From positions 1-64,000 of the forward strand of contig JAFYHC010000045.1 in assembly GCA_017539385.1 (NCBI GenBank): DNA of 64,000 nt, read 5' to 3'. Below are positions 27,001 through 36,500 of the stretch, in pieces. The stretch comes from Solobacterium sp. Lineage in GTDB: Bacteria; Bacillota_I; Bacilli_A; Erysipelotrichales; Erysipelotrichaceae. The translations under genes were made by a program, and so were the position numbers. The stretch's first letter is position 1. Each line of letters starts with the position of its first letter. The notes under the pieces were generated by a model. The model was not told the DNA's origin, searched no databases, and saw only the letters and a list, made by a program, of their open reading frames with translations.

Positions 27001-28160
27001 GAGAACGAGAGAATTCCCACTTCACAGTCCGGTTTCTTCTCATCCAGTTCTTCCACCCGCCATAGGCGCTCCGTATGGCAATAATCCCGTAAGCTTTCCC
27101 GCAGCCAGTCTTTGACATCTTTTGCCATGGAATTGCGGCCTATGATGACCAGGCATCTGCGGTTATTGACCAGTTCATTTACCACCGGCAGAAGAATATA
27201 TTCCCCGATATCCCGGTAGAACGGATTCATGAGCACAGCGCTTTTGCCATGCAGGAGCGTATTGGTCAATTGCACCAGGTCGGTATCGAAGCGTCCCTCG
27301 CCTTCGCCTGGCAGACATTTGTAGTAATCTGCCACGATCCGGTCCACGGGATCTTCCGATTCCGACAGTTCTTTCAGATAATTCGTAGAACCCGGTCTTG
27401 TGCCGAATTCATTATTGGTGCGCGATACCAGCAGATCATCGCCGAATGTTTCTTCCAGCACGGAACGCAGCTTGCTGTAATTGCCGTACAGGGTCGAAGA
27501 AATGGCTTCGCCGCCGATCTCATTGCTGTATTCCGCCTTCGTATAGCCGTCGAGGAAATTCCGCAGCTCGGCAATGACCGCATACATGCAGATGGGATAG
27601 ATCCGCTGTATAAAGCCATGACTGCCGCTGCGTGTGACCGCATAGGAAATAACGAGCACTGCCAGTACATACATTGCATTGGCAATGAGTTTTACGATAC
27701 GGCGCATATCTGCGTATTTTTCTTTTAATACCCAGATATGATCCTCTTCATCGAATTCATACCATTCTTCCGTATGACGGCGGATCTGCATGATGATCCA
27801 TTCCATGACTTTCGGCTCTTCGATCTCTGTATACGAGGTCGGAATAGGCATCGTCTTGACATACTTCAGCATTTTCCCGCGTATCAGCAGATACACATAG
27901 ATCACGATGAGATTCCATGCGATGAGTGCCAGGTACGACTGGAAAACAAACCGTACCCATTCCCAGGATGCATCATCGAACACATGCACGCAGAATGTAG
28001 CGATCGTACTGAGTATCACTAACAGGATCGGAGCTGCCAGCGTGATCATATGCTGGCGGTGGCGCTCCTCTTTGTCCAGATTCCGGGAAAGAGCAGCCGG
28101 AACAAACAGCCAGAGCAGTCCGATCACGAAGCAGATGATCACTTTAATCAAAGTCGTCAT
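24045..28160 (-). CDS. Giant membrane protein with C-terminal zinc ribbon and HEMTH metallopeptidase domain
   Basis: The protein has 1371 residues. The N-terminus has about four membrane helices in two groups (1-95 and 165-215). A long cytoplasmic region follows with LLHGKSAVLMNPFY and a NTPase/helicase-like alternation of strands (CLVIIGRN, CEVGILSF, TDFVLMLEPSHML), but no certain Walker B. A Pro/Glu linker (about 1040-1090) leads to CDFCGKPL...RCSEC, a four-cysteine LIM/zinc-ribbon-like module. It ends in a gluzincin-type site H1275-E1276-M-T-H1279 with E1306 in YEGMAVW. The tail resembles DA1-like metallopeptidases. The gene overlaps the end of the upstream gene by 17 bases. I do not recognise the whole protein. 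Confidence 0.75.
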   Translation of the reverse strand: MTTLIKVIICFVIGLLWLFVPAALSRNLDKEERHRQHMITLAAPILLVILSTIATFCVHVFDDASWEWVRFVFQSYLALIAWNLIVIYVYLLIRGKMLKYVKTMPIPTSYTEIEEPKVMEWIIMQIRRHTEEWYEFDEEDHIWVLKEKYADMRRIVKLIANAMYVLAVLVISYAVTRSGSHGFIQRIYPICMYAVIAELRNFLDGYTKAEYSNEIGGEAISSTLYGNYSKLRSVLEETFGDDLLVSRTNNEFGTRPGSTNYLKELSESEDPVDRIVADYYKCLPGEGEGRFDTDLVQLTNTLLHGKSAVLMNPFYRDIGEYILLPVVNELVNNRRCLVIIGRNSMAKDVKDWLRESLRDYCHTERLWRVEELDEKKPDCEVGILSFSRLYDLDVLKANRQFLLHTDFVLMLEPSHMLTTSQTGLANLAEIIREKSGACYCICDRDTDGLADTLSHVLKVNITDVISASAPKAVYTVMGWDADGDYQRQKLFGKEVHYLGDGTEISAVALKNQVPHVSWYAESKAPIIDLRWIVGQYYAQICRYAGLPARQKTIDDYMTFSSNLWGSRQEENDFLIAEDEFCNLFATARAYMTRGETQSFVNVISENYLLRDYMRMNRQLFMNDHKAIPTIVSAYVKSERNTVFRLILMMAAGQVKESFIIHELSLLDIETKSVYDTMTDLIRKYTVNVQDAIITLTQKVELNEELVAHTVNYYSIEPGIFEKYFRGTLRNAYFIVEDETEGSEYIDARLYEHVTQLVMPGQLIINNGKMYRVYSVNPDGCILHRAGDAYAGRRYYRQMREYMLEDGFTTEKIRRIGDLEIALEKRAFAVETTGYLDMKNNGDLRTARYIDLSDDPQIKAYRRQYRNKNILRLRLPETTKNQRYTLTVLLAELFRSLFPDSWQYIAVLHERPEDAEGVLSKFTYGINGTYDAESIYIVEDSDMDIGLLEAIDNSIIRILEIIADYIDWHFETLQKKEEDPRNNIVHAVVLPADEQLPKEKKNLLKRIRDWFKGIFGGKKNHNEVILHSEAPGNAPEPQEPQDTPEQPETVPAEKPQEEPVPQETEYIPETEGNGIPDPDVNVQDGAPDDIEILIPEENTEYLRRCFLKLGFDEIDSRFDLEGLAVYMNRHGWTNNDLTHSRKREPEEAVHMDLQAELICDFCGKPLSGVSFEKLQDGRIRCSECSRTAINSVEEFRELAERTEVMMENIFGITYKRIIHIETADARTIARQSGSIFRPGPGFASRVLGFARRQGDKYSILIENGSPRLASIETFSHEMTHIWQYLNWDDKEMTKLYGNQKLRLIVYEGMAVWASIQLLYAIGETDFAREQEMIYASRKDEYGEGFRLYREKYGFVTNGDAPMHTPFHTMPPL

Positions 28161-30159
28161 AACTCTCCTCCCGTTCGATCGTCATTTCCCGGATAAATCC
28201 ATACGGAGACATGATCGTACTGCCGCTTCTGCCGATCGGGATCCGGAATTGTCTTCCGGAATCCAGTTCAGAGAGCCGTTCGTAATTGATCGCATCGATA
28301 TTTTCCGGCGTGACGGTGTCATCCAGCGGTACATTGTTCAGGTCTGCCTCCAGGTGCAGAGCCGTGTTCCATTGTTTCAGCTGGGCGATGAAGCCGTCGA
28401 TCTCTTTTACATGCTTTACTTTGAAATAGTAGTTATTGGTATAGTTTTCTTCCTGTTCGCGCACTTCGTCCATATACGATTTGCCATGTATATGCGAAGC
28501 AACGCCGGAGAAGAATTCACTGAACAGACTGCCGTTGTCAATGATCCGCAGGACCAGATCATTGAGGGAGGAACGGAAATAGCCGATCGTTTCATCAAAC
28601 TGTCTCTTATACCAGGCAATTGCGATCAGTACGATCACAAATGTCGTAAAGAGGCTGAAACCGATCAGTATTCCAACCGAAACAAGATCTGCTCCGGGAG
28701 TGAACGCACCCGTTCCAAGAAACAGCAGAATGGCCATGGCAAATACAACAAGAAGGTAGCCGAACTGCTTTCCGGTCACCCGTCTCTGCATCCGGTCCAT
28801 TACCATCTCTTCGGCTTCTTCGACTTCTTTCTTCATGTCTTTCTGGGACGGCGGCAGGTTTGCCTGGTCCTGCAGAAGACGGTGGTAGACTTCGTCCAGA
28901 GACGCTTCCAGTTCGATCTGCTGGAATTCATTCAGCTGGCGTACATCTTCCGTACGGTACTGGCTTTCTTCCCGCATGGTTCCCGCTGCCTGATCAAGGA
29001 TACGTTCCGTGCTTTTGAGCATCTTGTCGACTCTTGCCATGGCATCGGTGCGGTAATCCCGCCATGCGGACTGGTCCCGGTTATCCGAGCTCTTCAGCAG
29101 ACCATACTTCGGCATACCAAGACGCGGTGTGCTGCTGACGGAGGTAAAGTCCACTTTGATCTTCAGCGCATAGTCCGGGATCTCTGCCCCATGGGAGCGC
29201 AGTTCTTTCCGTTCCCGCTCAATGGCCTGTTCCAGAATGTACCGGGTGCCGTTGAGCTTGATCGCGGTATTCTCAAAGCTTTCTTTCATCTTTGCAGTAT
29301 CCATGTCCAGACTGACTTTGTACAGCCGGTTTGCCTGCAGTATATCCGGATCCACGTTATTCAGCGACAGCAGCAGTACGATGGTCCAGAAGCGGAACAG
29401 TTCCTGCTGGTGGAACATCTCTCCCCTGTGCGTCATGTCAAACAGCATGAAGCGGCAGTTCTGGGGATAGAAATTCCTCTCCCAGAACCGGGATGACTGG
29501 ATCTCCTGATGCCGGTTCCAGGAGAACTGGACGGCTTCATAGGTATCTAATGCATCGTCGACGTCACGTGCATACAGCATGTAGATTTCTTTCGGCGGCA
29601 CAAAGGGCAGATAGTGTTCCTTCATCCACTTCTTGTACGCGCTTTTCTCCTGTTCGCTGTTCCACGTCGGTACATAGACGATCTTCTTGATCTGATCGCG
29701 GTCACCGGGGCGCTCTGTTTCATCCCCGTGCTCGCCGAAGACGACTTTGGATTCGAATTCCGGCGTTGGTGCAGGGATGCCGCAACGCAAATGCGTCAGG
29801 TGGATCAGCGGGATGGGAGAGTCTACGATCTCGCCGTTTTCGACTTTCATCTTCGGCGCAGACTGTACCTCATCCCCGCTTTGTTCCACTGCGTTTTCCA
29901 GATAATCGTACGGATTGAATTTGGAAGCCGGGTGGGGACCGTCACCATCAACCGGCTGGGTACTGATGATGACGGCACGCCATTCCTTTTTGTCCTGCAC
30001 AAGCCGAAAGAGATCGGGAACTGCTGTTTCCAGTGTCCGTCCGCTCTCTTCCCATCGGCATTCCACTACGACTCCGTTTTTCATGGAGTCCGCCATCAGA
30101 GGCCGGAAATTGCCAAAGTCATTCAGTGTCTTCTGTGATTGAATGAGAACTGTGTACAT
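28144..30159 (-). CDS. Two-TM protein of the tubulin/vWA operon, unknown function
   Basis: The 671-residue protein has a soluble N-terminal half that looks alpha/beta (VLIQSQKTLNDFGNF, RAVIISTQPVDG, CRFMLFDMTHRGEMF). A coiled-coil stretch follows (about 380-455), then a hairpin of two membrane helices at about 465-520 and a helical C-terminus. It ends in a segment with SGSTIMSPYGFIREMTIERE. No known family is apparent. It lies 12 bases after the tubulin-like gene and overlaps the giant membrane gene. A membrane partner of the filament protein is a reasonable guess. Confidence 0.7.
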   Translation of the reverse strand: MYTVLIQSQKTLNDFGNFRPLMADSMKNGVVVECRWEESGRTLETAVPDLFRLVQDKKEWRAVIISTQPVDGDGPHPASKFNPYDYLENAVEQSGDEVQSAPKMKVENGEIVDSPIPLIHLTHLRCGIPAPTPEFESKVVFGEHGDETERPGDRDQIKKIVYVPTWNSEQEKSAYKKWMKEHYLPFVPPKEIYMLYARDVDDALDTYEAVQFSWNRHQEIQSSRFWERNFYPQNCRFMLFDMTHRGEMFHQQELFRFWTIVLLLSLNNVDPDILQANRLYKVSLDMDTAKMKESFENTAIKLNGTRYILEQAIERERKELRSHGAEIPDYALKIKVDFTSVSSTPRLGMPKYGLLKSSDNRDQSAWRDYRTDAMARVDKMLKSTERILDQAAGTMREESQYRTEDVRQLNEFQQIELEASLDEVYHRLLQDQANLPPSQKDMKKEVEEAEEMVMDRMQRRVTGKQFGYLLVVFAMAILLFLGTGAFTPGADLVSVGILIGFSLFTTFVIVLIAIAWYKRQFDETIGYFRSSLNDLVLRIIDNGSLFSEFFSGVASHIHGKSYMDEVREQEENYTNNYYFKVKHVKEIDGFIAQLKQWNTALHLEADLNNVPLDDTVTPENIDAINYERLSELDSGRQFRIPIGRSGSTIMSPYGFIREMTIEREESYDDFD

Positions 30160-30171
30160 AGGTGCCCGCCT

Positions 30172-33100
30172 TTACTTTCCTGTTGCTTTTCTGAGATTCT
30201 CCAGGATCGTATTTCTTTCCTTATGCATGTCGATTGCATCGAATTCACGTGCCACGGTCTTGCAGATGTAGGAATACAGTGTGTCTTCGTATACATCTTT
30301 GACAGTGGCTTTTGCGGCAGTGGTGTTGGTGATGAACAGCTTGTACTGTTCGCTCAGCAGGCCGCCGTATACCGATGCAAATTCTTTTTCGCTGGTGAAC
30401 TTGCGTACATATTCGCGGATCTCCTGAACGATGATCTGCAGCAGTGCGGTCATGCGCTCTTCGCTGTAATCATCTGCCGGTACGGACCACTTCATCAGCA
30501 GCGGCAGTTCCAGTACGCTGCGTACGGTATCCTTGCTGATGCCGGAGATCTCTTCTTCCTGTACACGCAGTTCGCCTAACAGCTCAGCCAGAGTGGAATC
30601 CTTGTATTCCTTCTTGGCCAGTGTATCGCGTTCATAGCGCTTCTGTACGTCGTTGAGCACGCATGCCACAAGACGCGGATAGATCATGAATGCATCCAGT
30701 ACTTCGTACAGATGGTCGCAGGCTGTACCGTTGGATACGATCAGCTGATCGAACTTCTGTTCTTCCAGGAAGCTCTGTCCGTCTACTTCATAGATCCGGC
30801 GTACATCGTTGACCTTGTTGTATTCGATATACTGTCCCAACAGACTCCAGATAAAGGCACGGAAGATCTTATCCTGCTGGATCTTCTGGCTTTCTTCGTT
30901 GAGGTCCGGCATCTTGGTCAGTACATGCCACCAGCGGTCAATATGCGGCGTGACAACTCTGGACTTTGTGGTAACAGGGTGGATCTGTTCCAGCTGTTCA
31001 AAGTATGCCTTGTAGTAGTCACCGGCCGGCTTGTGGTCGGTCATGTCGTTCTTTTCCGGAGAGAACTTGCTGAGGTCTTCCGGGCACAGTCCATAGACTG
31101 CGGAATAGAACAGGATCATGTTCTCATCAATGCTGGCGTCTGCTTCGCCGCCGATGCCCTTGAGATAGGTATTGACGAACTTCGTGCGGCCGGGGATGTC
31201 CGCATCTGCCAGAGATGGATTGTATGCGCAGGATTCAATGATATGCGCTTCGCCGGTGGACGGGCCTTCGATGAACGGACGGGCAAGGATGGTGGACTGC
31301 TTGATGACGCGTGCCACATAGTTTTCTCTGTCCTTGTCTTCCAGTGTTCTGCCCTGCGCCAGTGCGAGGTATTCTGCTTCTTTTTCCAGTGCAGTCAGGA
31401 TATCCATACTGACGACGGAGGCATTGTCACTGACAACGATATTCTCCAGATGCGCCACAACGGTCTCCTGGAACACCTTGGTGAAGTAGGCTTCACGCTC
31501 CGGCTTCTGATCGGCCAGTGCATATGCTTTGACTTTCTGGTAGATGTCGCGGCAGATCTGTGCCGGCAGGTTCAGAGAGTTGATATTCGGGTTCTTCACT
31601 TCGGAAGCGATACCCTTCAGGCATTCTTCATCCGCACATACATAGCGGAGTGCCTGTCCCTTCTCTTCGTCCTTGCTGTATTTGGTTTCGATCTGTTCGA
31701 TGCTCTTGTCGATCTTCTTGATATTGCGGCGCAGTACATCATAGAAGCTTTCAAACTGCGTGGACAGCATCGTAATGAAGTTGATGCCTTCCTTGCATAC
31801 TTCTCTGCGTACATAGTGCTGCAGATAGCTGTCGATCTTGCGGGTGTATTCCGCATCTGCAGAATTCAGCTTTTCGATCTCTGCCTGGACTTTCTTCTTG
31901 CGTCCGTTGAGACGGTCATCATCCAGGTAGTCTTCCTTGCTGTCTTCTGTCTGCAGGTCATCATCAGTATCGAATGTCTTGTTTTCGAAGTGATCGAAAT
32001 AGTTCTCCAGACTCTTCACCTGGTTGCTGGAGTCACGGTACTGCTGATCGAGTTCGATCTTTGCCTTGTACAGGAAGTAGCGGACCGCATTCGGGTGGTT
32101 GAACTTTTCGATATCCTGGTTCTCACGCATCCAGTATTCCAGACGGTAGTTCTGGTTGGAACGGGTATAATCTGCCGGATCCTTGAACAGTGTATAGGCA
32201 GTATTCTGCGCCATGGTCTTCACTGCATTCTTGGTAACGGCAAGATACTTCTCCAGTTCTTCGAACAGTGCCAGATAGTTGTCTGCTGTCGGTTCTTCCT
32301 TGGCAGCACCGCGGGCATTGTTTACCTTTTCGACGACGGTATAGATGGATGACTTGTAGTCTGTGATCGTTTCATCGATGTATGCCATGAGTGCATCAAC
32401 GTAGGCAGACCAGTTGACGTTGCTTTCCATGATGCCGGTCTCATCGTATTCGATGTTCATGTTGCGGATGGAACGGTAGAACGGATTCTCTTCCAGTCCG
32501 CGGTCAACGACTTCGACATACTCTTTGCCGCGGTCCAATGTCGGCGGCTGGTAGCCGGCTTCTCTCTGTCTGCGGTTTGTCTGCAGCTTTGCTTCAAAGG
32601 CATCGTCGATCATCAGCCATTCTCTGGAGATGGAATCCTTGGTCCACTGCAGGGCAACATAGCGCTTTACATCATCGGTCGGATATACCAGCATGCTGGT
32701 GCCGCTGCCGGCAAAGCGTCTGCGTCCGGTGGAGTAGATGACCTGACGGATGACATTGTCTTCGGAGGAGTTGGAACGCTTGCTGGTCGGTGCAATGGCC
32801 ATGCCATAGATGCAGTTTGCCGCATGTTCCTTATACTGCTCATAGTTGTTCAATGTCTGTCCGTTGATATTCTGTGCATCGAAGAGGAAGCAGAAGTCCA
32901 TCGGGTTGCCGGTATATTCATCCAGCTTCTCGGAGCCTGCCTTTGGTGCATAGAAATGCAGATCATAGGTGTCGGAAAGCGCACCGCTGTCTTTTAACAT
33001 GAATGCATTGATCTCACGGACTGCCGCATAGGCATTGGCCTTGAGGTTGTTGCGCTCACTCTGTGTATGAATGACGGTATCGAAGACTTCCGGCAGAAGG

Positions 33101-33642
33101 TAGAAGCCGCGGATAATGGTCGTACCTTTCTGCAGCTTGGTCGTCATATAGTTGCGGATGTACAGGCAGACCGGAAGGATCAGACCGGATCCGGTGCCGC
33201 CGCACAGGGAACCTGTTACGATGACGCGCGGAGCCTGCTGTGTCTCGGAACCGGTCAGTTTGTACAGTTCCTCAATGGCGCCGTTGAGCGGTTCCAGATA
33301 ACCGTTTTTAATTGCTGTGTTGAGGGCAAGACGGGAGATGGCGCGGACCTGTCCGGCACCTTCCGTCAGCGACTTCGTATTCAGGATCGGATTGACCGGG
33401 AACCAGGTATCTCTTGCCTCGGTATCGATGCCGAGATACTGTCCGACAGTCAGTTTCTCCGAGATCTGGATCGTCCGGATCTGCGGCATGCTTTCCCGGA
33501 TCAGATTCAGTTCATTGACATCGGTGTCAAAGATGACAAAGCCGATATTCTCTCTCTGTTTCGCAGTCGCTCTCTGGAATACTTTCTGAACGATGGTGGA
33601 ACCGGAACCTCCGAGTCCTACGAGTAGTGTTGGTGCTGGCAT
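30172..33642 (-). CDS. Tubulin/FtsZ-like GTPase
   Basis: The 1156-residue protein has an N-terminal tubulin-superfamily GTPase domain. LLVGLGGSGSTIVQKV (6-21) is the first nucleotide loop. FVIFDTDVNEL follows, and the tubulin signature appears as GSLCGGTGSG at 144-153 (GGGTGSG variant). The other roughly 800 residues are mainly helical with several coiled-coil stretches. It belongs to the 'tubulin-like domain' family (Tubulin_2, FtsZ-like), far larger than FtsZ (about 380). It starts five bases after the vWA gene behind GAGG. Known proposals place such proteins in multicomponent membrane-remodelling systems together with vWA proteins; polymerisation is likely but not shown. Confidence 0.88.
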   Translation of the reverse strand: MPAPTLLVGLGGSGSTIVQKVFQRATAKQRENIGFVIFDTDVNELNLIRESMPQIRTIQISEKLTVGQYLGIDTEARDTWFPVNPILNTKSLTEGAGQVRAISRLALNTAIKNGYLEPLNGAIEELYKLTGSETQQAPRVIVTGSLCGGTGSGLILPVCLYIRNYMTTKLQKGTTIIRGFYLLPEVFDTVIHTQSERNNLKANAYAAVREINAFMLKDSGALSDTYDLHFYAPKAGSEKLDEYTGNPMDFCFLFDAQNINGQTLNNYEQYKEHAANCIYGMAIAPTSKRSNSSEDNVIRQVIYSTGRRRFAGSGTSMLVYPTDDVKRYVALQWTKDSISREWLMIDDAFEAKLQTNRRQREAGYQPPTLDRGKEYVEVVDRGLEENPFYRSIRNMNIEYDETGIMESNVNWSAYVDALMAYIDETITDYKSSIYTVVEKVNNARGAAKEEPTADNYLALFEELEKYLAVTKNAVKTMAQNTAYTLFKDPADYTRSNQNYRLEYWMRENQDIEKFNHPNAVRYFLYKAKIELDQQYRDSSNQVKSLENYFDHFENKTFDTDDDLQTEDSKEDYLDDDRLNGRKKKVQAEIEKLNSADAEYTRKIDSYLQHYVRREVCKEGINFITMLSTQFESFYDVLRRNIKKIDKSIEQIETKYSKDEEKGQALRYVCADEECLKGIASEVKNPNINSLNLPAQICRDIYQKVKAYALADQKPEREAYFTKVFQETVVAHLENIVVSDNASVVSMDILTALEKEAEYLALAQGRTLEDKDRENYVARVIKQSTILARPFIEGPSTGEAHIIESCAYNPSLADADIPGRTKFVNTYLKGIGGEADASIDENMILFYSAVYGLCPEDLSKFSPEKNDMTDHKPAGDYYKAYFEQLEQIHPVTTKSRVVTPHIDRWWHVLTKMPDLNEESQKIQQDKIFRAFIWSLLGQYIEYNKVNDVRRIYEVDGQSFLEEQKFDQLIVSNGTACDHLYEVLDAFMIYPRLVACVLNDVQKRYERDTLAKKEYKDSTLAELLGELRVQEEEISGISKDTVRSVLELPLLMKWSVPADDYSEERMTALLQIIVQEIREYVRKFTSEKEFASVYGGLLSEQYKLFITNTTAAKATVKDVYEDTLYSYICKTVAREFDAIDMHKERNTILENLRKATGK

Positions 33643-33647
33643 GTTCT

Positions 33648-36437
33648 TTACCTCTTTCCTTTCTGTCTTGTTGTTGTACGCGGCCTGGAAGCCGGTTTGC
33701 TCTTGGTCTTTGTTTTCTTTTTGCCGGATCCGAAGGACGGCAGTGAGAAGCCCTTGCTCTTATTGGCTCTGCGGCGGTTCTTGCGCAGATCGGACTTCTT
33801 GACGAAGTGGAACTTTCCGATATCGGTCGTCTGCCGGTTTCTGGTCGGCTGACCGGGTCTTGGCTTCTCTGGCCGTGTAGCCACTTCGAATGTGCCGTAT
33901 CCGTAAGGATGGTTCTTCAGGTTGGCAAGTGCCTTCTGTCCGTCTTCCCCGCTCAGGATGTCTTTGTCGTAATCCGGGAAGTCGATCTCTTCTGCACGGA
34001 TCTTGCGGCCGATGGAATTCGGCTTGTTGGTCACATAGAACTTCTTGCCGTGTTCTGCCTTGATTTCCAGGCGCGGGCACTTGTTCCAGCTTCCCTTCGA
34101 GCTTTCTACCACCGCTGTTTCTGCGACGAACGGGATCACGACGGACCAGAAGTTGCGCTTGATCTTTGCTTCGACGGTCACCGCATTGTTCACATCCTGG
34201 GCACCGGAATTGTATTTGACTGTCTGTCCGGTGCGTGAATACGGAATGCGCGGCTTGACGCACTCACCGATGAAGGCCACTGCGATTACCAGTGCAATCA
34301 GGATGATCAGCAGGATGATCCACAGCGGGAACGGTTCGACATAGACCGGATGATCCAGGGTACCGGCATAGCGGTATTCCCCCTGTGTCACAGAGCCGTC
34401 CATGTGCAGTGTCAGATCACCGGATGCGTTGAACGGCCATCTCCATAAGAAGAAGTGCGGATCCATCGTCAGTGTATAGGTACCGACTTCGCTGCCCTTT
34501 TCCACGTGCCATTTCAGATCGCGGTGCGCGTTGTTCAGCTGTGTTTCGACCTTCAGGCGAAGTCTGTCCCACATTTCCTCGGTGAGCGGCTTCATTTCAC
34601 CGGTCGATGTATCTTCATAGCGCGCCGTGACGGTGACACTGCCGTTTTTGGGATGGAGCAGATCCAGCGTACCGTTGTTTTCTGCGGTCAGTTCCAGCTT
34701 GCTGTTGGTGTATTCCGCTGCTTTGATGGAATACTGCGTGCTGCCTGCCGCATCCAGCAGATCGATGTGGAATTCGGCGCTGACGGTCCATGTGCTGGCA
34801 CCGGGCTTCACACCGGAGATCGTTCCGTCGGCTGACTTCGGCGTCAGGTTCCATGTACCGCTTTCTTCGCCCCTGGCAATATCCCACTGGATCCCGGTGT
34901 TGGATGCACTGTCTACGGAGATCTCCATGGCTTCGATCTGTTCATTGCTCAGCGCTTCCCCGTTCGCATTGGTGATGCGGATCTTTACCGGATCGGCGTT
35001 GTCCACCAGATAGTCCGGGGAATAGGTGCCGGGGTTGTTGATGACTTCCACATTGAGTGCGATCGGTTCCGGACGCACATTGTAGTGCTTGACCTGGTCC
35101 ATCCGGATATTTCCATACTGCTGCCAGATGGCAGATACTTCGATATCCAGTTCACCGTTTTCCAGCTTGATATGACCGGTCGTTCCGTCGATGGCCGTTG
35201 TCTCACCGCCGTACGTATAGCGCATATTGAAGCTTGCGCCATTGAGCAGCTCCGATTCGACGACCTGTCCGCTCACCGGATCAACGAAGCACATCTGGAT
35301 GTCATATTCACCGGCATTGAGCAGTTCATCGCTGCTCTTGACCACCTTGCCGTTGACCATGAAGCTGATATCCGCACCAGGTGTGTAATAGTATTTGATA
35401 TTGGCATCATCTGCACCGGAGATCTCTGCCACATATTTGCGCTCCGGTGTCGCGGCGGCGAACGGCTCATCATCCGCGATGAATTCCGCTACTACACCAG
35501 CCAGCTTCGTATCCCGCTTGACCTTGTCCTTGATCGCACTGTAGCTTTCCGGGACAACATCGCTGCATTTGACAGAATAGATCGCATTGGGCTTGATCGT
35601 CTGTCCGTTATAGGTCAGTCCGCTGATCTTTGCATCTTTTCCCTGAGCAAAGATAATGATGCGTCTGGTCGGGATATCGATATTCAGTGTTTTGGCATTC
35701 CCGTTGGAAGAGACATATTTGCCCGGCAGTTCCATACGGGTGAAGATCTTGTTGGCTGTCTCTGTGACATTGGCCAGCACCGATTCTGCTGTATCCTGCG
35801 TCACTGTCACATAGAGACCGACCGGTTCATTCTTCTGCAGACTGTTTCCATCCTCACCGATGGCAATGTAGGATACCTTGATCCCGCTGGATGCATAGCT
35901 TTCCAGTCCTGCCTGTACGGTTTCCGGCGGAATGGGAGAAGAGCCTCCCTGACCGTTTCCGTCGAAGAACTTGCCGTCTGTCAGGATGACCAGCCAGCGT
36001 TCATCGAAGCCGGCATTGCTCTGCGTCTTCAGCTTCTCCGCCGCATTGGTGATGGAATCCCACGGTGTACCGGCATATTCACTGTTCCAATTGTGAATGC
36101 TTTCCACACGCTTGACGTCCTTGCCTTTGATCGTCAGGTTGCTGTCTCCGCGCAATGACATCGGGAAGACGACCATCTGGTCATTTTCTTCCATCATTGC
36201 CGCAAAGACTTCCATGGCATACTTGGCCTGTGACCAGCGCACGCGCATTTCACCGGGATTGCCCGGATCACCGGCGGTGTCGACCATACTGCAGGAGTCG
36301 TCATAGACGACATAGATCAGTCTGGACTTGCCCGATCCGTCTTTGTTTTTTGCCTGGATCCCAGCAGTCATATGCTGCAGTACAGTAAATACACTGAGAA
36401 GACAGAGCAGTATATTCCGGAATCTTTTCATTCTCAT
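33648..36437 (-). CDS. vWA-domain surface/membrane protein, first gene of the tubulin operon
   Basis: The 929-residue protein has a signal peptide (MRMKRFRNILLCLLSVFTVLQ...). A von Willebrand A domain follows (about 38-230) with an intact MIDAS D46-x-S48-x-S50 and LVILTDGKFFDG-type strand. Beta-sandwich repeats run from about 230-680. One membrane helix, PLWIILLIILIALVIAVAFIG, lies at about 690-712, followed by a cytoplasmic basic tail (about 215 residues, ending in Lys/Arg-rich RRRANKSKG and KKKTKTKSK). Topology: vWA outside, tail inside, so it could link an outer ligand to the cytoplasmic tubulin-like protein made from the next gene (5-base gap). The start is at 36437 with GAGGAA; M3 at 36431 is an alternative. 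Confidence 0.85.
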   Translation of the reverse strand: MRMKRFRNILLCLLSVFTVLQHMTAGIQAKNKDGSGKSRLIYVVYDDSCSMVDTAGDPGNPGEMRVRWSQAKYAMEVFAAMMEENDQMVVFPMSLRGDSNLTIKGKDVKRVESIHNWNSEYAGTPWDSITNAAEKLKTQSNAGFDERWLVILTDGKFFDGNGQGGSSPIPPETVQAGLESYASSGIKVSYIAIGEDGNSLQKNEPVGLYVTVTQDTAESVLANVTETANKIFTRMELPGKYVSSNGNAKTLNIDIPTRRIIIFAQGKDAKISGLTYNGQTIKPNAIYSVKCSDVVPESYSAIKDKVKRDTKLAGVVAEFIADDEPFAAATPERKYVAEISGADDANIKYYYTPGADISFMVNGKVVKSSDELLNAGEYDIQMCFVDPVSGQVVESELLNGASFNMRYTYGGETTAIDGTTGHIKLENGELDIEVSAIWQQYGNIRMDQVKHYNVRPEPIALNVEVINNPGTYSPDYLVDNADPVKIRITNANGEALSNEQIEAMEISVDSASNTGIQWDIARGEESGTWNLTPKSADGTISGVKPGASTWTVSAEFHIDLLDAAGSTQYSIKAAEYTNSKLELTAENNGTLDLLHPKNGSVTVTARYEDTSTGEMKPLTEEMWDRLRLKVETQLNNAHRDLKWHVEKGSEVGTYTLTMDPHFFLWRWPFNASGDLTLHMDGSVTQGEYRYAGTLDHPVYVEPFPLWIILLIILIALVIAVAFIGECVKPRIPYSRTGQTVKYNSGAQDVNNAVTVEAKIKRNFWSVVIPFVAETAVVESSKGSWNKCPRLEIKAEHGKKFYVTNKPNSIGRKIRAEEIDFPDYDKDILSGEDGQKALANLKNHPYGYGTFEVATRPEKPRPGQPTRNRQTTDIGKFHFVKKSDLRKNRRRANKSKGFSLPSFGSGKKKTKTKSKPASRPRTTTRQKGKR

Positions 36438-36500
36438 TTCCTCACAATTTTATATTGCGGCATGCCTGCCGCCCCACGCTTTTCGGTGCATCAGCACATA

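Noticed and set aside
27907-29496. Open frame of about 529 codons on the plus strand across two operon genes
   Set aside because: It runs antisense to two well-supported overlapping genes, has no start signal and no recognisable domain.
30712-32352. Long open frame of about 546 codons antisense to the tubulin-like gene
   Set aside because: It has no ribosome site, is Cys/Phe/Leu-rich with no known family, and arises from codon bias of the true gene on the other strand, which has clear GTPase motifs.
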